Below, one piece after another: positions 15,641 through 24,341 of a stretch of DNA of 64,000 nucleotides. Numbering within the stretch: the stretch's first letter is position 1; each line of letters starts with the position of its first letter. The translations under genes and the position numbers were made by a program. This DNA comes from Actinobacteria bacterium UBA4426 (GTDB lineage: Bacteria; Actinomycetota; Actinomycetes; S36-B12), in NCBI GenBank assembly GCA_002390705.1, contig DGQA01000012.1, positions 14,699 to 78,698 on the forward strand, read 5' to 3'. Below the pieces are notes generated by a model. That model worked only from the letters and a program-made list of their open reading frames with translations. It was not told the DNA's origin and did no database searches.

Positions 15641-15997
15641 ATGGACTTTGGCTTGGTAAACCCGGCGGTACGCATCGCTCTTGACGGATTAATGATGCGT
15701 CAAGAAGCAATTGCGAATAACGTAGCGAATCTGTCTACGCCCAACTACACGGCAACCAACATCGAGTTTGAGGGCGCATTGAGTGCAGCCCTTGACATGC
15801 CCGGTTCTGGCTCAGCCACGACGCAAAGTTTTGTGAGCGTCATTGCGTCGGAAGCTCCCCGAACGCAGGATGGCAACAACGTCAGCCTCGAAGAACAAAC
15901 CCTGTTAGGCACGGAAACTAACCTGCGGCTAGAGCTCGCTTTGCGCGCCGCCGAGGGAAGATTTACGGCCATGAAAAATGTCTTGGGCGGTAGCTGA
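15641..15997 (+). CDS. flgB: Flagellar basal-body rod protein FlgB
   Basis: A 118-residue rod protein. It has the rod signature RQEAIANNVANLSTPNYTA near residue 24 and a carboxy-terminal helix (ETNLRLELALRAAEGRFTAM). FlgB forms the proximal rod with FlgC and FliE, crossing the wall. It heads a run of closely packed basal-body genes; flgC starts two bases after its stop. Confidence 0.92.
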   Translation: MDFGLVNPAVRIALDGLMMRQEAIANNVANLSTPNYTATNIEFEGALSAALDMPGSGSATTQSFVSVIASEAPRTQDGNNVSLEEQTLLGTETNLRLELALRAAEGRFTAMKNVLGGS

Positions 15998-15999
15998 TC

Positions 16000-16422
16000 A
16001 TGCTGTCGATTTTTAATATTTCAAGTACCGGCATTAATTTTTATAAAAACTCCCTAGATGCGATTGCCCACAATGTGGCCAACGTAAACACGGTCCGGAC
16101 CATGGATGAAGGTGCCGTGCGTCGCCAATCGGTGGTCGGAACTGCAGACACATCGCCTGTACCAAACATGATCGGGACCGGCGGCACCGTGGGAGGCGGA
16201 GTTTCCTTTAAAGTGGTTCAATCCTCTTCAGCAGTGGGGCTGGTCACTTACGATCCGGAAAATGTACTTGCTAACGCAGATGGGTACGTTCGCCGCCCTG
16301 ACATTGACTTGACGACCGAGATGGCCGACATGATTATTGCTCAGCGCGGCTATCAGGCAAACCTAGCGGTAGTTCAACGCGCGACCGAGGCTTACCAAGC
16401 CGCACTTCAGTTAGGCAGATAA
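16000..16422 (+). CDS. flgC: Flagellar basal-body rod protein FlgC
   Basis: A 140-residue FlgC. The amino terminus (FNISSTGINFYKNSLDAIAH, then NVANVNT) and the carboxy terminus (DLTTEMADMIIAQRGYQANL) are both typical of the rod family. The start ATG lies two bases after flgB, and fliE follows after three bases. Confidence 0.93.
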   Translation: MLSIFNISSTGINFYKNSLDAIAHNVANVNTVRTMDEGAVRRQSVVGTADTSPVPNMIGTGGTVGGGVSFKVVQSSSAVGLVTYDPENVLANADGYVRRPDIDLTTEMADMIIAQRGYQANLAVVQRATEAYQAALQLGR

Positions 16423-16425
16423 CCC

Positions 16426-16788
16426 ATGACCTTCAGTATTCCCGGAGTCTCACTCTCTACAGCGTTACCTCCGCTTCCTCCCACACCCCCCAGCCCAAGT
16501 ATCAGCCCGGGGGCGATTCCGTCTGAGGGAGCCGGGGTTGGTGGTGCGGTCACCGGCGCAGGCACCGGATTGGACTTTGGATCTAGCTTGGCAAGCGCAA
16601 TGGATCAATTGGGCGCACTCCAACAAAACTCTGACGCCCTTGCCACCAAAGTGGCCACGGGTGAATTAAAGAATCCACATGAATACCTCATGGCGGCACA
16701 GGAAGCATCAATTGCCACCCAGACCGCTGTCGCTGTGCGAAATAAGGCACTCGAAGCTTTTAGTGAAATCATGAGGATGCAACTGTGA
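16426..16788 (+). CDS. fliE: Flagellar hook-basal body complex protein FliE
   Basis: A 120-residue FliE. The carboxy-terminal 70 residues carry the family pattern (LKNPHEYLMAAQEASIATQT, then KALEAFSEIMRMQL). The first 45 residues are unusually rich in proline and glycine (ALPPLPPTPPSPSISPG). FliE links the MS ring to the rod. Its last four bases overlap the fliF start (GTGA). Confidence 0.9.
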   Translation: MTFSIPGVSLSTALPPLPPTPPSPSISPGAIPSEGAGVGGAVTGAGTGLDFGSSLASAMDQLGALQQNSDALATKVATGELKNPHEYLMAAQEASIATQTAVAVRNKALEAFSEIMRMQL

Positions 16789-18404
16789 TCGAGACCTTAA
16801 AAATTTTCGGCACGAGGGCAATCACAGCCCTTCGCCTATTTAGCCCCGGACAAATCACCGCCATTGTCATCGGGATTCTCGCTTTGCTCGTAGGCGCAAT
16901 GGTCTTGTTGCGGGTGACTGCCTCCCCGCTTACACCGCTCTACTCAAACCTGTCCAGTGAAGACGCGGTCGCGATCACTGAAGAACTTGATATTCAGGGC
17001 ACAGCATATGAGCTGAATGCAGGCGGTACCCAGATCCTTGTTGCCCCAGAAGACGTCTCTGCAACCCGATTGACCATGAGTGCGGCCGGACTCCCTGCCG
17101 ACGCCGGTAGCGGTTACTCCTTACTCGATGAGCAAGGCATGACTACTTCTCAATTCATGCAAAACGTTACTTTCCAACGCGCACTCGAAGGCGAACTGTC
17201 CTCAACCATCGAAGGAATTGATGGCGTACGGTCGGCAACTGTCCTCCTTGCAATTCCAGCGGAAACTGTGTTTACCCAGGCATCAGATAAGCCGACGGCG
17301 TCCGTACTCATTTCCATGGGTGGAAGTCAAGTTATCGATGGCGAACAGGTCCAAGCAATCACCAATTTGGTGGCCTCCGCCGTACCTGGATTGGCCCCAG
17401 AAAAAGTCAGCGTCTCGGACTCTTCTGGAGTGTTGCTCTCCGGTGGCGGGGTTTCAGGCGCGGCATCCGTGTCCCAGGGTGCCCGAATCGAGAAAGGCCT
17501 CATTGAATCTGCACAAACGATGCTGGACAAAGTTTTGGGCCCTGGTGTTTCCACTGTCACAGTTAACGCCGATCTTGAATTTGACCAAAGGTCTACAACC
17601 ACTCAAGAGTACGCTTACCCCGAAGAATTACCCCCGCTCACGGGGCAAACAAACACCGAGACCTACACGGCAACTGACAACAGCGCAATCGAAGGCCCCG
17701 TCGTAGGCGACCCGCCCGCTGTGATCGGTGAAGGCACTACTACCGATTCTGAGAACGACTATGAAAAAACATCGACAACTCAAACAAATCCAATTAACAG
17801 CACCATCACGGAACGAATAGGTGCACCCGGAGACATTCGCAGGCTCACCGTTGCAGTTTTGGTCGATGCCGCAGTCCCAGCAGCCTCATTTGGTGAGGTT
17901 GAGGCGATCGTGGCCAACGCGGTCGGACTCAATGCGGAGCGTGGAGACGCAATTCAGGTTTCCCAGGTGGTATTCGACACCTCCGCGGCTGACGCTGCCG
18001 AAGAAGCTGCTGCTGAAATTCTGGCAGCGGAGGCAGGTGCCGCAACTTTCGACCTCATACGCCAAATCGGTATAGTAGTCTTAGTTCTAGCGGTCCTAAT
18101 TTTGGGCATACTTTCACTTCGTCGCCAGCGCCGAACGATGATCGACATGGGAACGCTTGAAGCCCAAGGATTCGGAGGCCCCGTCGTGCTGGAGAGTCTC
18201 GATGAAGATGGTCAGCAAATTGAAGAAACTGCTGTTCCCGTGTTGGTAGGAGCGGGTGGAGTTCCCCCAGTTGAGGGAGAAGAAGAATTCATCCCGAGCT
18301 ACATTAAGAACGCCGGATCTGCAACCTATGACACTCTCCGGGACTTTGCCACCGAAGAACCAGAGCAGGTCGCTAAGGTCCTGCGTACCTGGATTGCGAA
18401 GTAG
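16785..18404 (+). CDS. fliF: Flagellar MS-ring protein FliF
   Basis: A 539-residue FliF with a first membrane helix at about 22-45, the YscJ-like ring domain (LTPLYSNLSSEDAVAITEEL, AAGLPADAGSGYSLLD), the linker and second ring part (GQTNTETY, RIGAPGDIRRLTVAVLVD), and a second membrane helix near 425-445. The cytoplasmic tail ends in VAKVLRTWI, the FliG-binding motif. It forms the ring around which the export gate and C ring assemble. It starts at a GTG overlapping fliE. Confidence 0.95.
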   Translation: MIETLKIFGTRAITALRLFSPGQITAIVIGILALLVGAMVLLRVTASPLTPLYSNLSSEDAVAITEELDIQGTAYELNAGGTQILVAPEDVSATRLTMSAAGLPADAGSGYSLLDEQGMTTSQFMQNVTFQRALEGELSSTIEGIDGVRSATVLLAIPAETVFTQASDKPTASVLISMGGSQVIDGEQVQAITNLVASAVPGLAPEKVSVSDSSGVLLSGGGVSGAASVSQGARIEKGLIESAQTMLDKVLGPGVSTVTVNADLEFDQRSTTTQEYAYPEELPPLTGQTNTETYTATDNSAIEGPVVGDPPAVIGEGTTTDSENDYEKTSTTQTNPINSTITERIGAPGDIRRLTVAVLVDAAVPAASFGEVEAIVANAVGLNAERGDAIQVSQVVFDTSAADAAEEAAAEILAAEAGAATFDLIRQIGIVVLVLAVLILGILSLRRQRRTMIDMGTLEAQGFGGPVVLESLDEDGQQIEETAVPVLVGAGGVPPVEGEEEFIPSYIKNAGSATYDTLRDFATEEPEQVAKVLRTWIAK

Positions 18405-18413
18405 GTCGCGCCC

Positions 18414-19436
18414 ATGGCACCTATTCGCCCGGAAGAGATCACACCCGCTTATAAAGCTGCCGTGATAGTGGCCCAATTGGGTACTGCCGCAGCCCGACCC
18501 GTGTTTGCGCAATTGCCCAATGAGGAAATTCAGGCCATCACGGGCGAGGTCGCCCGGCTTAAAGAAGTAGATCCGATGCTTGCACTGGAGATTATCCGCG
18601 AGTTCATCACTTACGCTGCGGGCACTCGAATGGCAGGCAGTGGCGGCCTGGACGTGGCTCGAGATTTACTTGACATGATCTTTGACCAGGCCGAAGCAGA
18701 CGAAATGTTCGAGAAAATGGTGAGCTCCATCGCAGAACCACCATTTCATTTCATGCGCAAAATGGAACACTCACAAATCTTGTCCTTCATCAAAGATGAA
18801 CACCCGCAGATCATTGCTGTCGTTCTCGCATATTTGCCATCAGACCTTGCTTCATCTGTTCTTTGTTCACTGCAAGACGAGACGCAGGGCGAAGTTGCCG
18901 GTCGAATTGGCCTCATGGGGCGGGTTAATCCGGACTCAGTTCGCTTGGTCGAAACTGTCCTGAAACGCAAGATGTCCAATGTGCTCGTGACAACGGAATC
19001 TTCATATATCGGTGGTATTGATCCCTTGATCGGGATTATTCAACGCACCGATCGACAGACCGAGAAAGTCCTTCTTGAAAGCATTGAGGAACAAGACCCC
19101 AAACTCGCAGAGACTATTCGCTCACAACTATTCCTATTCGAAGACGTCAAGAATGTTGACGACAGGTCGCTGCAGTTGATTCTCCGTGAGGTCAATCCGC
19201 AAGACCTTGCCATGTCATTAAAGGGCGTGAGCACGGAACTTCACGAGAAAGTTTTGCGAAATCTTTCCAATCGGGCAGCAGAAATGCTCGAAGAGGAATT
19301 GGAACTTATGGGCCGGGTGCGCCGCAGCGGTGTAGAGGAAGCCCAAGGAAAAATCGTAGCTGTAATCCGGCGCCTTGATGAAAAAGGCGATATTGAAATC
19401 AGCGCTGGTGGTGGTGAAGATGACTTCGTTGTTTAA
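18414..19436 (+). CDS. fliG: Flagellar motor switch protein FliG
   Basis: A 340-residue FliG with all three domains. The middle domain keeps the EHPQ motif (KDEHPQIIAVVLAYL). The carboxy-terminal domain has the charged torque helix region (FEDVKNVDDRSLQLILREV). FliG couples MotA to rotation and binds FliF and FliM. It starts nine bases after fliF and overlaps fliH by 17 bases. Confidence 0.95.
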   Translation: MAPIRPEEITPAYKAAVIVAQLGTAAARPVFAQLPNEEIQAITGEVARLKEVDPMLALEIIREFITYAAGTRMAGSGGLDVARDLLDMIFDQAEADEMFEKMVSSIAEPPFHFMRKMEHSQILSFIKDEHPQIIAVVLAYLPSDLASSVLCSLQDETQGEVAGRIGLMGRVNPDSVRLVETVLKRKMSNVLVTTESSYIGGIDPLIGIIQRTDRQTEKVLLESIEEQDPKLAETIRSQLFLFEDVKNVDDRSLQLILREVNPQDLAMSLKGVSTELHEKVLRNLSNRAAEMLEEELELMGRVRRSGVEEAQGKIVAVIRRLDEKGDIEISAGGGEDDFVV

Positions 19437-20199
19437 CGCCTCTCCCGTAACACCGGCTGAAGCAAGCACACTGACAGCAACTCGGTTTGACAGCGTGTTG
19501 CGTCAACTGGAAATTGATCTTTCCCCGGAAGTCAATCCCCAGGAAGTAGTTCTTTCTGCTGAGCCAACCACACTAGATTTGGCCGTCGAATCTGAGTCGA
19601 GTGTGATGACCCGCGGGTTTGATGCGGGTTTCGACGCTGGTTTTGAAGCCGGCCATAAGAGTGGACATGAAGTTGGGTTTACGACGGGTGTCAGCGAAGG
19701 TCGCGAGCAGATGGCTGCCGATGTTCGCGCGGAACTCCTCACCGAGCACACGGCTATCATGTTGGAACACTCTGAATTGAGAGCCAAACTCGAAATCGCT
19801 TTAAACGTCTTGGCAAGTGGTATGTCCTCATTGGAGTCGGCCACTATCCCGGTGTACACCGAGGTTGGTGTGAATCTGGGCGGTGTAGTCGTTGAACTTG
19901 TAGAAGAAATCCTCGGGGCAGAACTGTCTACCGACAAGGCCCACGTCGTCAATTCGATCAGCGCCGCCGCTGCCGAAATCCCCGGCCACTCGCAAGTGCG
20001 CGTGGCATTACACCCGGACGATCTTGAATTAGTTCACGGCTTGGGTATCGATTTTGAAGAGACCCTTCAGCGTCCCGTGCGCCTGTTGGCCGATGACTCA
20101 ATTGAAGTCCACGGAGCAACTGTGACAAGTGGCTGCACTCGGGTCGATTCCCAAATCAGCCAACGGATCGCACGATTAAAGGAGGCGATTTCCCCGTGA
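19420..20199 (+). CDS. fliH: Flagellar export apparatus protein FliH
   Basis: A 259-residue FliH, the stator and regulator of the FliI ATPase. It shows the hallmark glycine-spaced helix (GFDAGFDAGFEAGHKSG) near residues 65-85 and a FliH/SctL-type carboxy-terminal domain (VVVELVEEILGAEL, VRVALHPDDLELV). I chose ATG 19420 (TSLFNASP), which overlaps fliG by 17 bases; the frame remains open further upstream within fliG. It overlaps fliI by four bases. Confidence 0.88.
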   Translation: MTSLFNASPVTPAEASTLTATRFDSVLRQLEIDLSPEVNPQEVVLSAEPTTLDLAVESESSVMTRGFDAGFDAGFEAGHKSGHEVGFTTGVSEGREQMAADVRAELLTEHTAIMLEHSELRAKLEIALNVLASGMSSLESATIPVYTEVGVNLGGVVVELVEEILGAELSTDKAHVVNSISAAAAEIPGHSQVRVALHPDDLELVHGLGIDFEETLQRPVRLLADDSIEVHGATVTSGCTRVDSQISQRIARLKEAISP

Positions 20200-21500
20200 A
20201 CCTTCAACAGACTTTAAATCATGGTCGCGATGCTGTTCGCCTTCCTGTGAGCGGTGAGGTCGTCGGCGTCAACGGATTGACGATCTGGCTCGAAGGCGTC
20301 CGCTCAGCAATCGGTGACGTACTCGACCTAGACGTTCAAGGGCAGAGCCTTCCAGCTCAAGTGGTCGGAATTTCTGGGGATCGGCTGGCGTGCATGCCCT
20401 TGGGAGAAATGTCTGGCGTTGCACCCGGTGTTACCGCACGAGCCACAAATGCACCGGTGCGGGTTCCTATTGGTGATAAATTATTGGGGCGCGTTATTGA
20501 TGCCCTCGGAAACCCGATAGACGACAAGGGTCCCCTACCCACCATGCCATTGTTATCCACGACCAATCAGGCTCCGTCTCCACTTTCGCGCCAACGAATC
20601 ACACAGCAATTACACGTGGGAGTTCGAATAATTGACACTTTGATCCCAATTGGGCGCGGGCAACGAATCGGGATCTTCGCCGGTTCAGGTGTGGGAAAAT
20701 CAACCCTGATGTCCATGATGGCGAGAAATACTTCAGCCGACGTAGTGGTCGTGGGACTGGTTGGCGAACGTGGCCGTGAAGTACTGGAATTCATCGAGAA
20801 TGACCTCGGTTCAGAAGGCCTGGCTAAATCAGTAGTCGTTGTTGCGACCTCAGATATGCCACCCATGGTGCGTCTTCAGGCGGCTTCGACGGCTACTCGC
20901 GTGGCTGAGCACTTTCGAGATCAAGGACTACACGTCTTGTTGTTCATTGACAGCATCACACGGACCATGACCGCGCAACGAGAGGTCGGCCTGTCCGCTG
21001 GTGAGCCACCCGCGGCCCGCGCATATCCCCCATCTGCATTTGCGATGTTGCCTCGCTTACTCGAACGGGCCGGTGCCTCGAGCGTTGGCACCATTACGGG
21101 TATTTACACAGTTCTCATTGAGGGCGACGACCTCCAAGATCCCGTGGCCGACAGTGCCCGATCGATCCTTGATGGACACATTGTTTTAGACAGGGAGTTA
21201 GCCACCGCAAATCACTACCCGGCCATTGACGTACTCGGTTCCGTCTCTCGAGTTGCACCATATGTGACCAGCAGTGAAGTTCAGTCGAGTGGTGCCGAGT
21301 TGAAAAAACTATTAGCGGCCTACCGGGAAGCTCGCGTCTTGGTGGAAGTCGGCGCTTATGTGAATGGGTCCAACGCCGACGTGGACCGGGCCATTTCACT
21401 CATGCCACGCATCAATGCGTTCCTTCAACAGCCCACCCACGAAGTCCCCGGTCTTGACGCATCACAACAGCAACTTCTCGGATTGGTAGGCACCCAGTGA
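20196..21500 (+). CDS. fliI: Flagellum-specific ATPase FliI
   Basis: A 434-residue F1-beta-like ATPase. The Walker A motif GSGVGKST is at residues 163-170, and Walker B-like HVLLFIDSITR is near 250. The segment ERGREVLEF and the family signature PPAARAYPPSAFAMLPRLLE are present. It energises substrate unloading at the export gate. The GTG start overlaps fliH; the stop overlaps fliJ. Confidence 0.96.
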   Translation: MNLQQTLNHGRDAVRLPVSGEVVGVNGLTIWLEGVRSAIGDVLDLDVQGQSLPAQVVGISGDRLACMPLGEMSGVAPGVTARATNAPVRVPIGDKLLGRVIDALGNPIDDKGPLPTMPLLSTTNQAPSPLSRQRITQQLHVGVRIIDTLIPIGRGQRIGIFAGSGVGKSTLMSMMARNTSADVVVVGLVGERGREVLEFIENDLGSEGLAKSVVVVATSDMPPMVRLQAASTATRVAEHFRDQGLHVLLFIDSITRTMTAQREVGLSAGEPPAARAYPPSAFAMLPRLLERAGASSVGTITGIYTVLIEGDDLQDPVADSARSILDGHIVLDRELATANHYPAIDVLGSVSRVAPYVTSSEVQSSGAELKKLLAAYREARVLVEVGAYVNGSNADVDRAISLMPRINAFLQQPTHEVPGLDASQQQLLGLVGTQ

Positions 21501-21946
21501 ATAATCGGAACCTTGATGTCTTGCTGAAAGTTCGAAAAGCAAAGCAAAGTCAAGCGCTTGCTGCTTTAGGAGTCGAACGAGTGGCCGTTGCCGGTCTATC
21601 TTGTGAACTCGAGGAAGCATCTTCAAACCTCGCTGAACTGCTACTGGACGGTCGGCGCCGGGTTGAAGACATGAAATTCATTGCGGCACAACGCTCAAGT
21701 TCAGTTGCTTTCATCAGACAAATCAACGACTCATTAATGCTGGCGCAACTACGCGCTGAGAACGCGCGTCTGGCGTGGCTGGCTACTGACCAAGATCGGG
21801 AGATCAGCCAGCGACTACTCGATCGCGAGCAAGACGCTGCCGAACTTGCCAGTGACAGGGCCGAACGGCTGAACTCGGACGAACGGGCCAGAAGCATGAT
21901 TTTCTACCGCAAGCAAGGATCAACAAAGAAGGGAAAAGACTCATGA
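21497..21946 (+). CDS. fliJ: Flagellar export protein FliJ-like
   Basis: A 149-residue, highly charged, nearly all-helical protein. FliJ is a two-helix coiled coil that acts as the central stalk of the FliI ring and shuttles chaperones. Sequence similarity is weak as usual for FliJ; identification rests on size, coiled-coil pattern (LRAENARLAWLATDQDREIS) and the exact fliI-fliJ-fliK order with four-base overlaps on both sides. Confidence 0.8.
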   Translation: MNNRNLDVLLKVRKAKQSQALAALGVERVAVAGLSCELEEASSNLAELLLDGRRRVEDMKFIAAQRSSSVAFIRQINDSLMLAQLRAENARLAWLATDQDREISQRLLDREQDAAELASDRAERLNSDERARSMIFYRKQGSTKKGKDS

Positions 21947-23493
21947 CTACCGTGGCGACAATCGCGGCCAATGCGGCCGCGGAACCGGCAGTACTCAGTG
22001 GCTCGGCTCGATCAGCTGACTCGTCGGGTCGGTTTGCAACAGAGTTGAGCAAGACTACGCAACAGGTGCGCGAACGCCACGATGGTCAACAGCATGCGAC
22101 CGCAAGGCGATCTGAGGAAAGCGAATCTGACAATGGCCCACGAATCCGCACGGCGAAGCCCGATATTGATCAGAGCGCAACGCAAAACTTGGTAGCCGAG
22201 CTCACCGATTCCGAGGGCAAAGACGACCTTGGGTTGACCCCAATCGGACTTACCGTCGCCGCTCCCGTTGGTAGGGAATCACTAGATCCCGAATTAGTTG
22301 GCCTTGGGGTTGTTGACCCAAATTCCATGGACGCAGAACTCGAAACTTCGTCTGAATCTCAGGAAGGAATAACCTCTGCCACGTTTAAGTCAGGTGCAGG
22401 TTCCCTTTCCACTACCAACGGAACAATGCCAGATGAGTTACCCACAAATAACACGATGAAGCCTGCAGTTGTCACCGGAAATGCCACACACACCCAGGTC
22501 GGGAATGAAGAAACTGTGAACAGTGTGCTCGGTACTGGCTCCGCCGATTCAGTGGCGGACGAGGCAATGTCGGGGGCCAGCCCCAACGCTGGCACCGCAC
22601 CGGACGCTGGGACAGCGCCTGTGCCAAATAGCAGGAGCGCGAAATCACCAACCAACAGCGGTGCCCCGGTGGACGCCCTTGCAACTGATTCTCCAACAGA
22701 GACAACGAGCGGATCTTTAACCGTTGAGGGTGAAGCCGGTGAAGTTCCCGGTGAATCCAACACCGTCTCCGAATCCAGTGTGACAACGTCTAATGAATCA
22801 GGTCCACCTTCGGACGGTGCGAGTGACGATGGCAGCCAGAACGATAGGAGATTTGGGACCCCGGGCGAGTCAGCCGCAGGCGTTGTCCGGACTGGTCAAT
22901 TTGAAAGTGAGATAATTGATAGATCCCAAAGTAGTGCGGCTCGAGCAGGCGTAGACATGCCAGTTTCTCCCGTAATGATAAACCAGGTGGCAGCGTCCGG
23001 GCCCTCACAGGCAACACTTGATCCTGGTTCTCCAATCCTGTCAGCCGAACCAAAAGCGCCGACGCCGGTGGCTGCCCAGATGTCCGCTCACTTGAGTGCA
23101 TTTAAGGGTCTCGCCAATGGCACCTACGAAACAACCTTGCGTCTTTATCCTGAGGAATTGGGTCAGGTGTCGGTTCGGATTCAGGTTAACGGAGGCACCG
23201 TATCTATCCACGCCTTTGGGGCCAGTGAAGTGGCGGTTCAAGCACTTCGCGAAGCCATGCCAGATCTGCGCCAAAACCTTCTTCAATCTGGTCTTGACCT
23301 TGTCGATAGTCAGGTCGATCAAGGATCTTCCTTCCTCAGCGAAGAGCAGGAATCAGCTAACGGCCGCATGGTGGATTCAAGTAATCCCGACAGCCCGGTG
23401 AACCAACAAAATAGTGAGATCGCTGGCGACACCATCGATGCCCTCACAAATAGTGAACGAACCGAGGGAGCTCGCGTCGATGTGCGCGTCTGA
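21943..23493 (+). CDS. fliK: Flagellar hook-length control protein FliK
   Basis: A 516-residue FliK. A long, low-complexity, acidic Ser/Thr/Gly-rich region (1-370) is the expected molecular ruler. The compact carboxy-terminal domain (about 385-465) carries LRLYPEELGQVSVRIQVNGG and LREAMPDLRQNLLQSGLDL, the FliK/Flg_hook pattern that signals FlhB to switch substrates. The ATG overlaps fliJ by four bases. Confidence 0.88.
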   Translation: MTTVATIAANAAAEPAVLSGSARSADSSGRFATELSKTTQQVRERHDGQQHATARRSEESESDNGPRIRTAKPDIDQSATQNLVAELTDSEGKDDLGLTPIGLTVAAPVGRESLDPELVGLGVVDPNSMDAELETSSESQEGITSATFKSGAGSLSTTNGTMPDELPTNNTMKPAVVTGNATHTQVGNEETVNSVLGTGSADSVADEAMSGASPNAGTAPDAGTAPVPNSRSAKSPTNSGAPVDALATDSPTETTSGSLTVEGEAGEVPGESNTVSESSVTTSNESGPPSDGASDDGSQNDRRFGTPGESAAGVVRTGQFESEIIDRSQSSAARAGVDMPVSPVMINQVAASGPSQATLDPGSPILSAEPKAPTPVAAQMSAHLSAFKGLANGTYETTLRLYPEELGQVSVRIQVNGGTVSIHAFGASEVAVQALREAMPDLRQNLLQSGLDLVDSQVDQGSSFLSEEQESANGRMVDSSNPDSPVNQQNSEIAGDTIDALTNSERTEGARVDVRV

Positions 23494-23535
23494 ACTCAAC
23501 CAACTCCCACCCCATCTGAAAAGAAAGGACATCCG

Positions 23536-24168
23536 ATGACTATCACCCCTATCGGATCGACCGGTACTCCCATTGCCGAGTTAATGGGACCAAAGCCAGC
23601 AAAAGCTTCCGATCCTGCTGGAGAGCTGGGCAGTGAAGCATTTCTGAAGCTCTTGGTTGCCCAGTTGAAATATCAGGATCCCCTCAACCCTGCCGATGGC
23701 GCCGAATTTTTGGCCCAAACCGCCCAATTCACCATGGTCGAAAAACTCACAACCATGGTCACGCAGGGTGAAGAGACGGCTCGCAGCCAGCAAGAAACAC
23801 AGGCCGCTCAACTGGTGGGTAAACAGGTCACCTACGTGAGTACCTCCGGTGAAAAAACTGAAGGAACGGTGGAATCCGCATCCTTTACCGATGACGGCCA
23901 AATGCTGGTAATCGATGGGAAGTCGGTCGAGCTAGACGCGGTCACAGGAGTTATTGGTGGGCCCAATGATTCACAGGTTGCGCAAGCGTTGACGGATCTT
24001 GGGCCGTCGTTGTCGGCCAATCTCGCACCCGAATTAGTTAAGGCGCTACAAAGCTTGGGGCTGACCCAATCCGGCACGCCAGTTGTGAGCCCGTCGATCC
24101 CGAACCCGACTGTCGCTTCTTCTTCAGGAGACAGTGAGACAACTGTCTCCAGTGTGGAAGAGGGGTGA
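23536..24168 (+). CDS. flgD: Hook-assembly scaffold protein FlgD
   Basis: A 210-residue FlgD with the conserved start EAFLKLLVAQLKYQDPLNPA and the pattern EFLAQTAQFTMVEKL. Next comes the small beta domain (QLVGKQVTYVSTSG). FlgD caps the growing hook and is lost afterwards. AAGAAAGGA precedes the start. A 173-base gap follows before flgE. Confidence 0.92.
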   Translation: MTITPIGSTGTPIAELMGPKPAKASDPAGELGSEAFLKLLVAQLKYQDPLNPADGAEFLAQTAQFTMVEKLTTMVTQGEETARSQQETQAAQLVGKQVTYVSTSGEKTEGTVESASFTDDGQMLVIDGKSVELDAVTGVIGGPNDSQVAQALTDLGPSLSANLAPELVKALQSLGLTQSGTPVVSPSIPNPTVASSSGDSETTVSSVEEG

Positions 24169-24297
24169 GAACACATTTCTTGGCAAACGCACGAGGCATA
24201 GGCCTACCGCGTTTGAGTAACTAGGTAACAAAAAAGGTGCTGCTAGGGATTGCGAAACCTTTGATTGCGAGGCCACGGATGGCGTTGAACAAGAAGC

Positions 24298-24319
24298 AGT
24301 TGAGCCGAACGGTTCAACT
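24298..24319 (+). promoter_or_regulatory. Hairpin in the flgE leader
   Basis: AGTTGAGCC (24298-24306) pairs with GGTTCAACT (24311-24319), with one G-U pair, around the loop GAAC, 12 bases before the ribosome site GGAGG. A second nested inverted repeat CAAACGC/GCGTTTG spans 24184-24215. No T-run follows either. The flgD-flgE gap holds no gene and no good sigma-28 box. Confidence 0.5.
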
Positions 24320-24341
24320 CAACAACAACCGGAGGTAAAAA

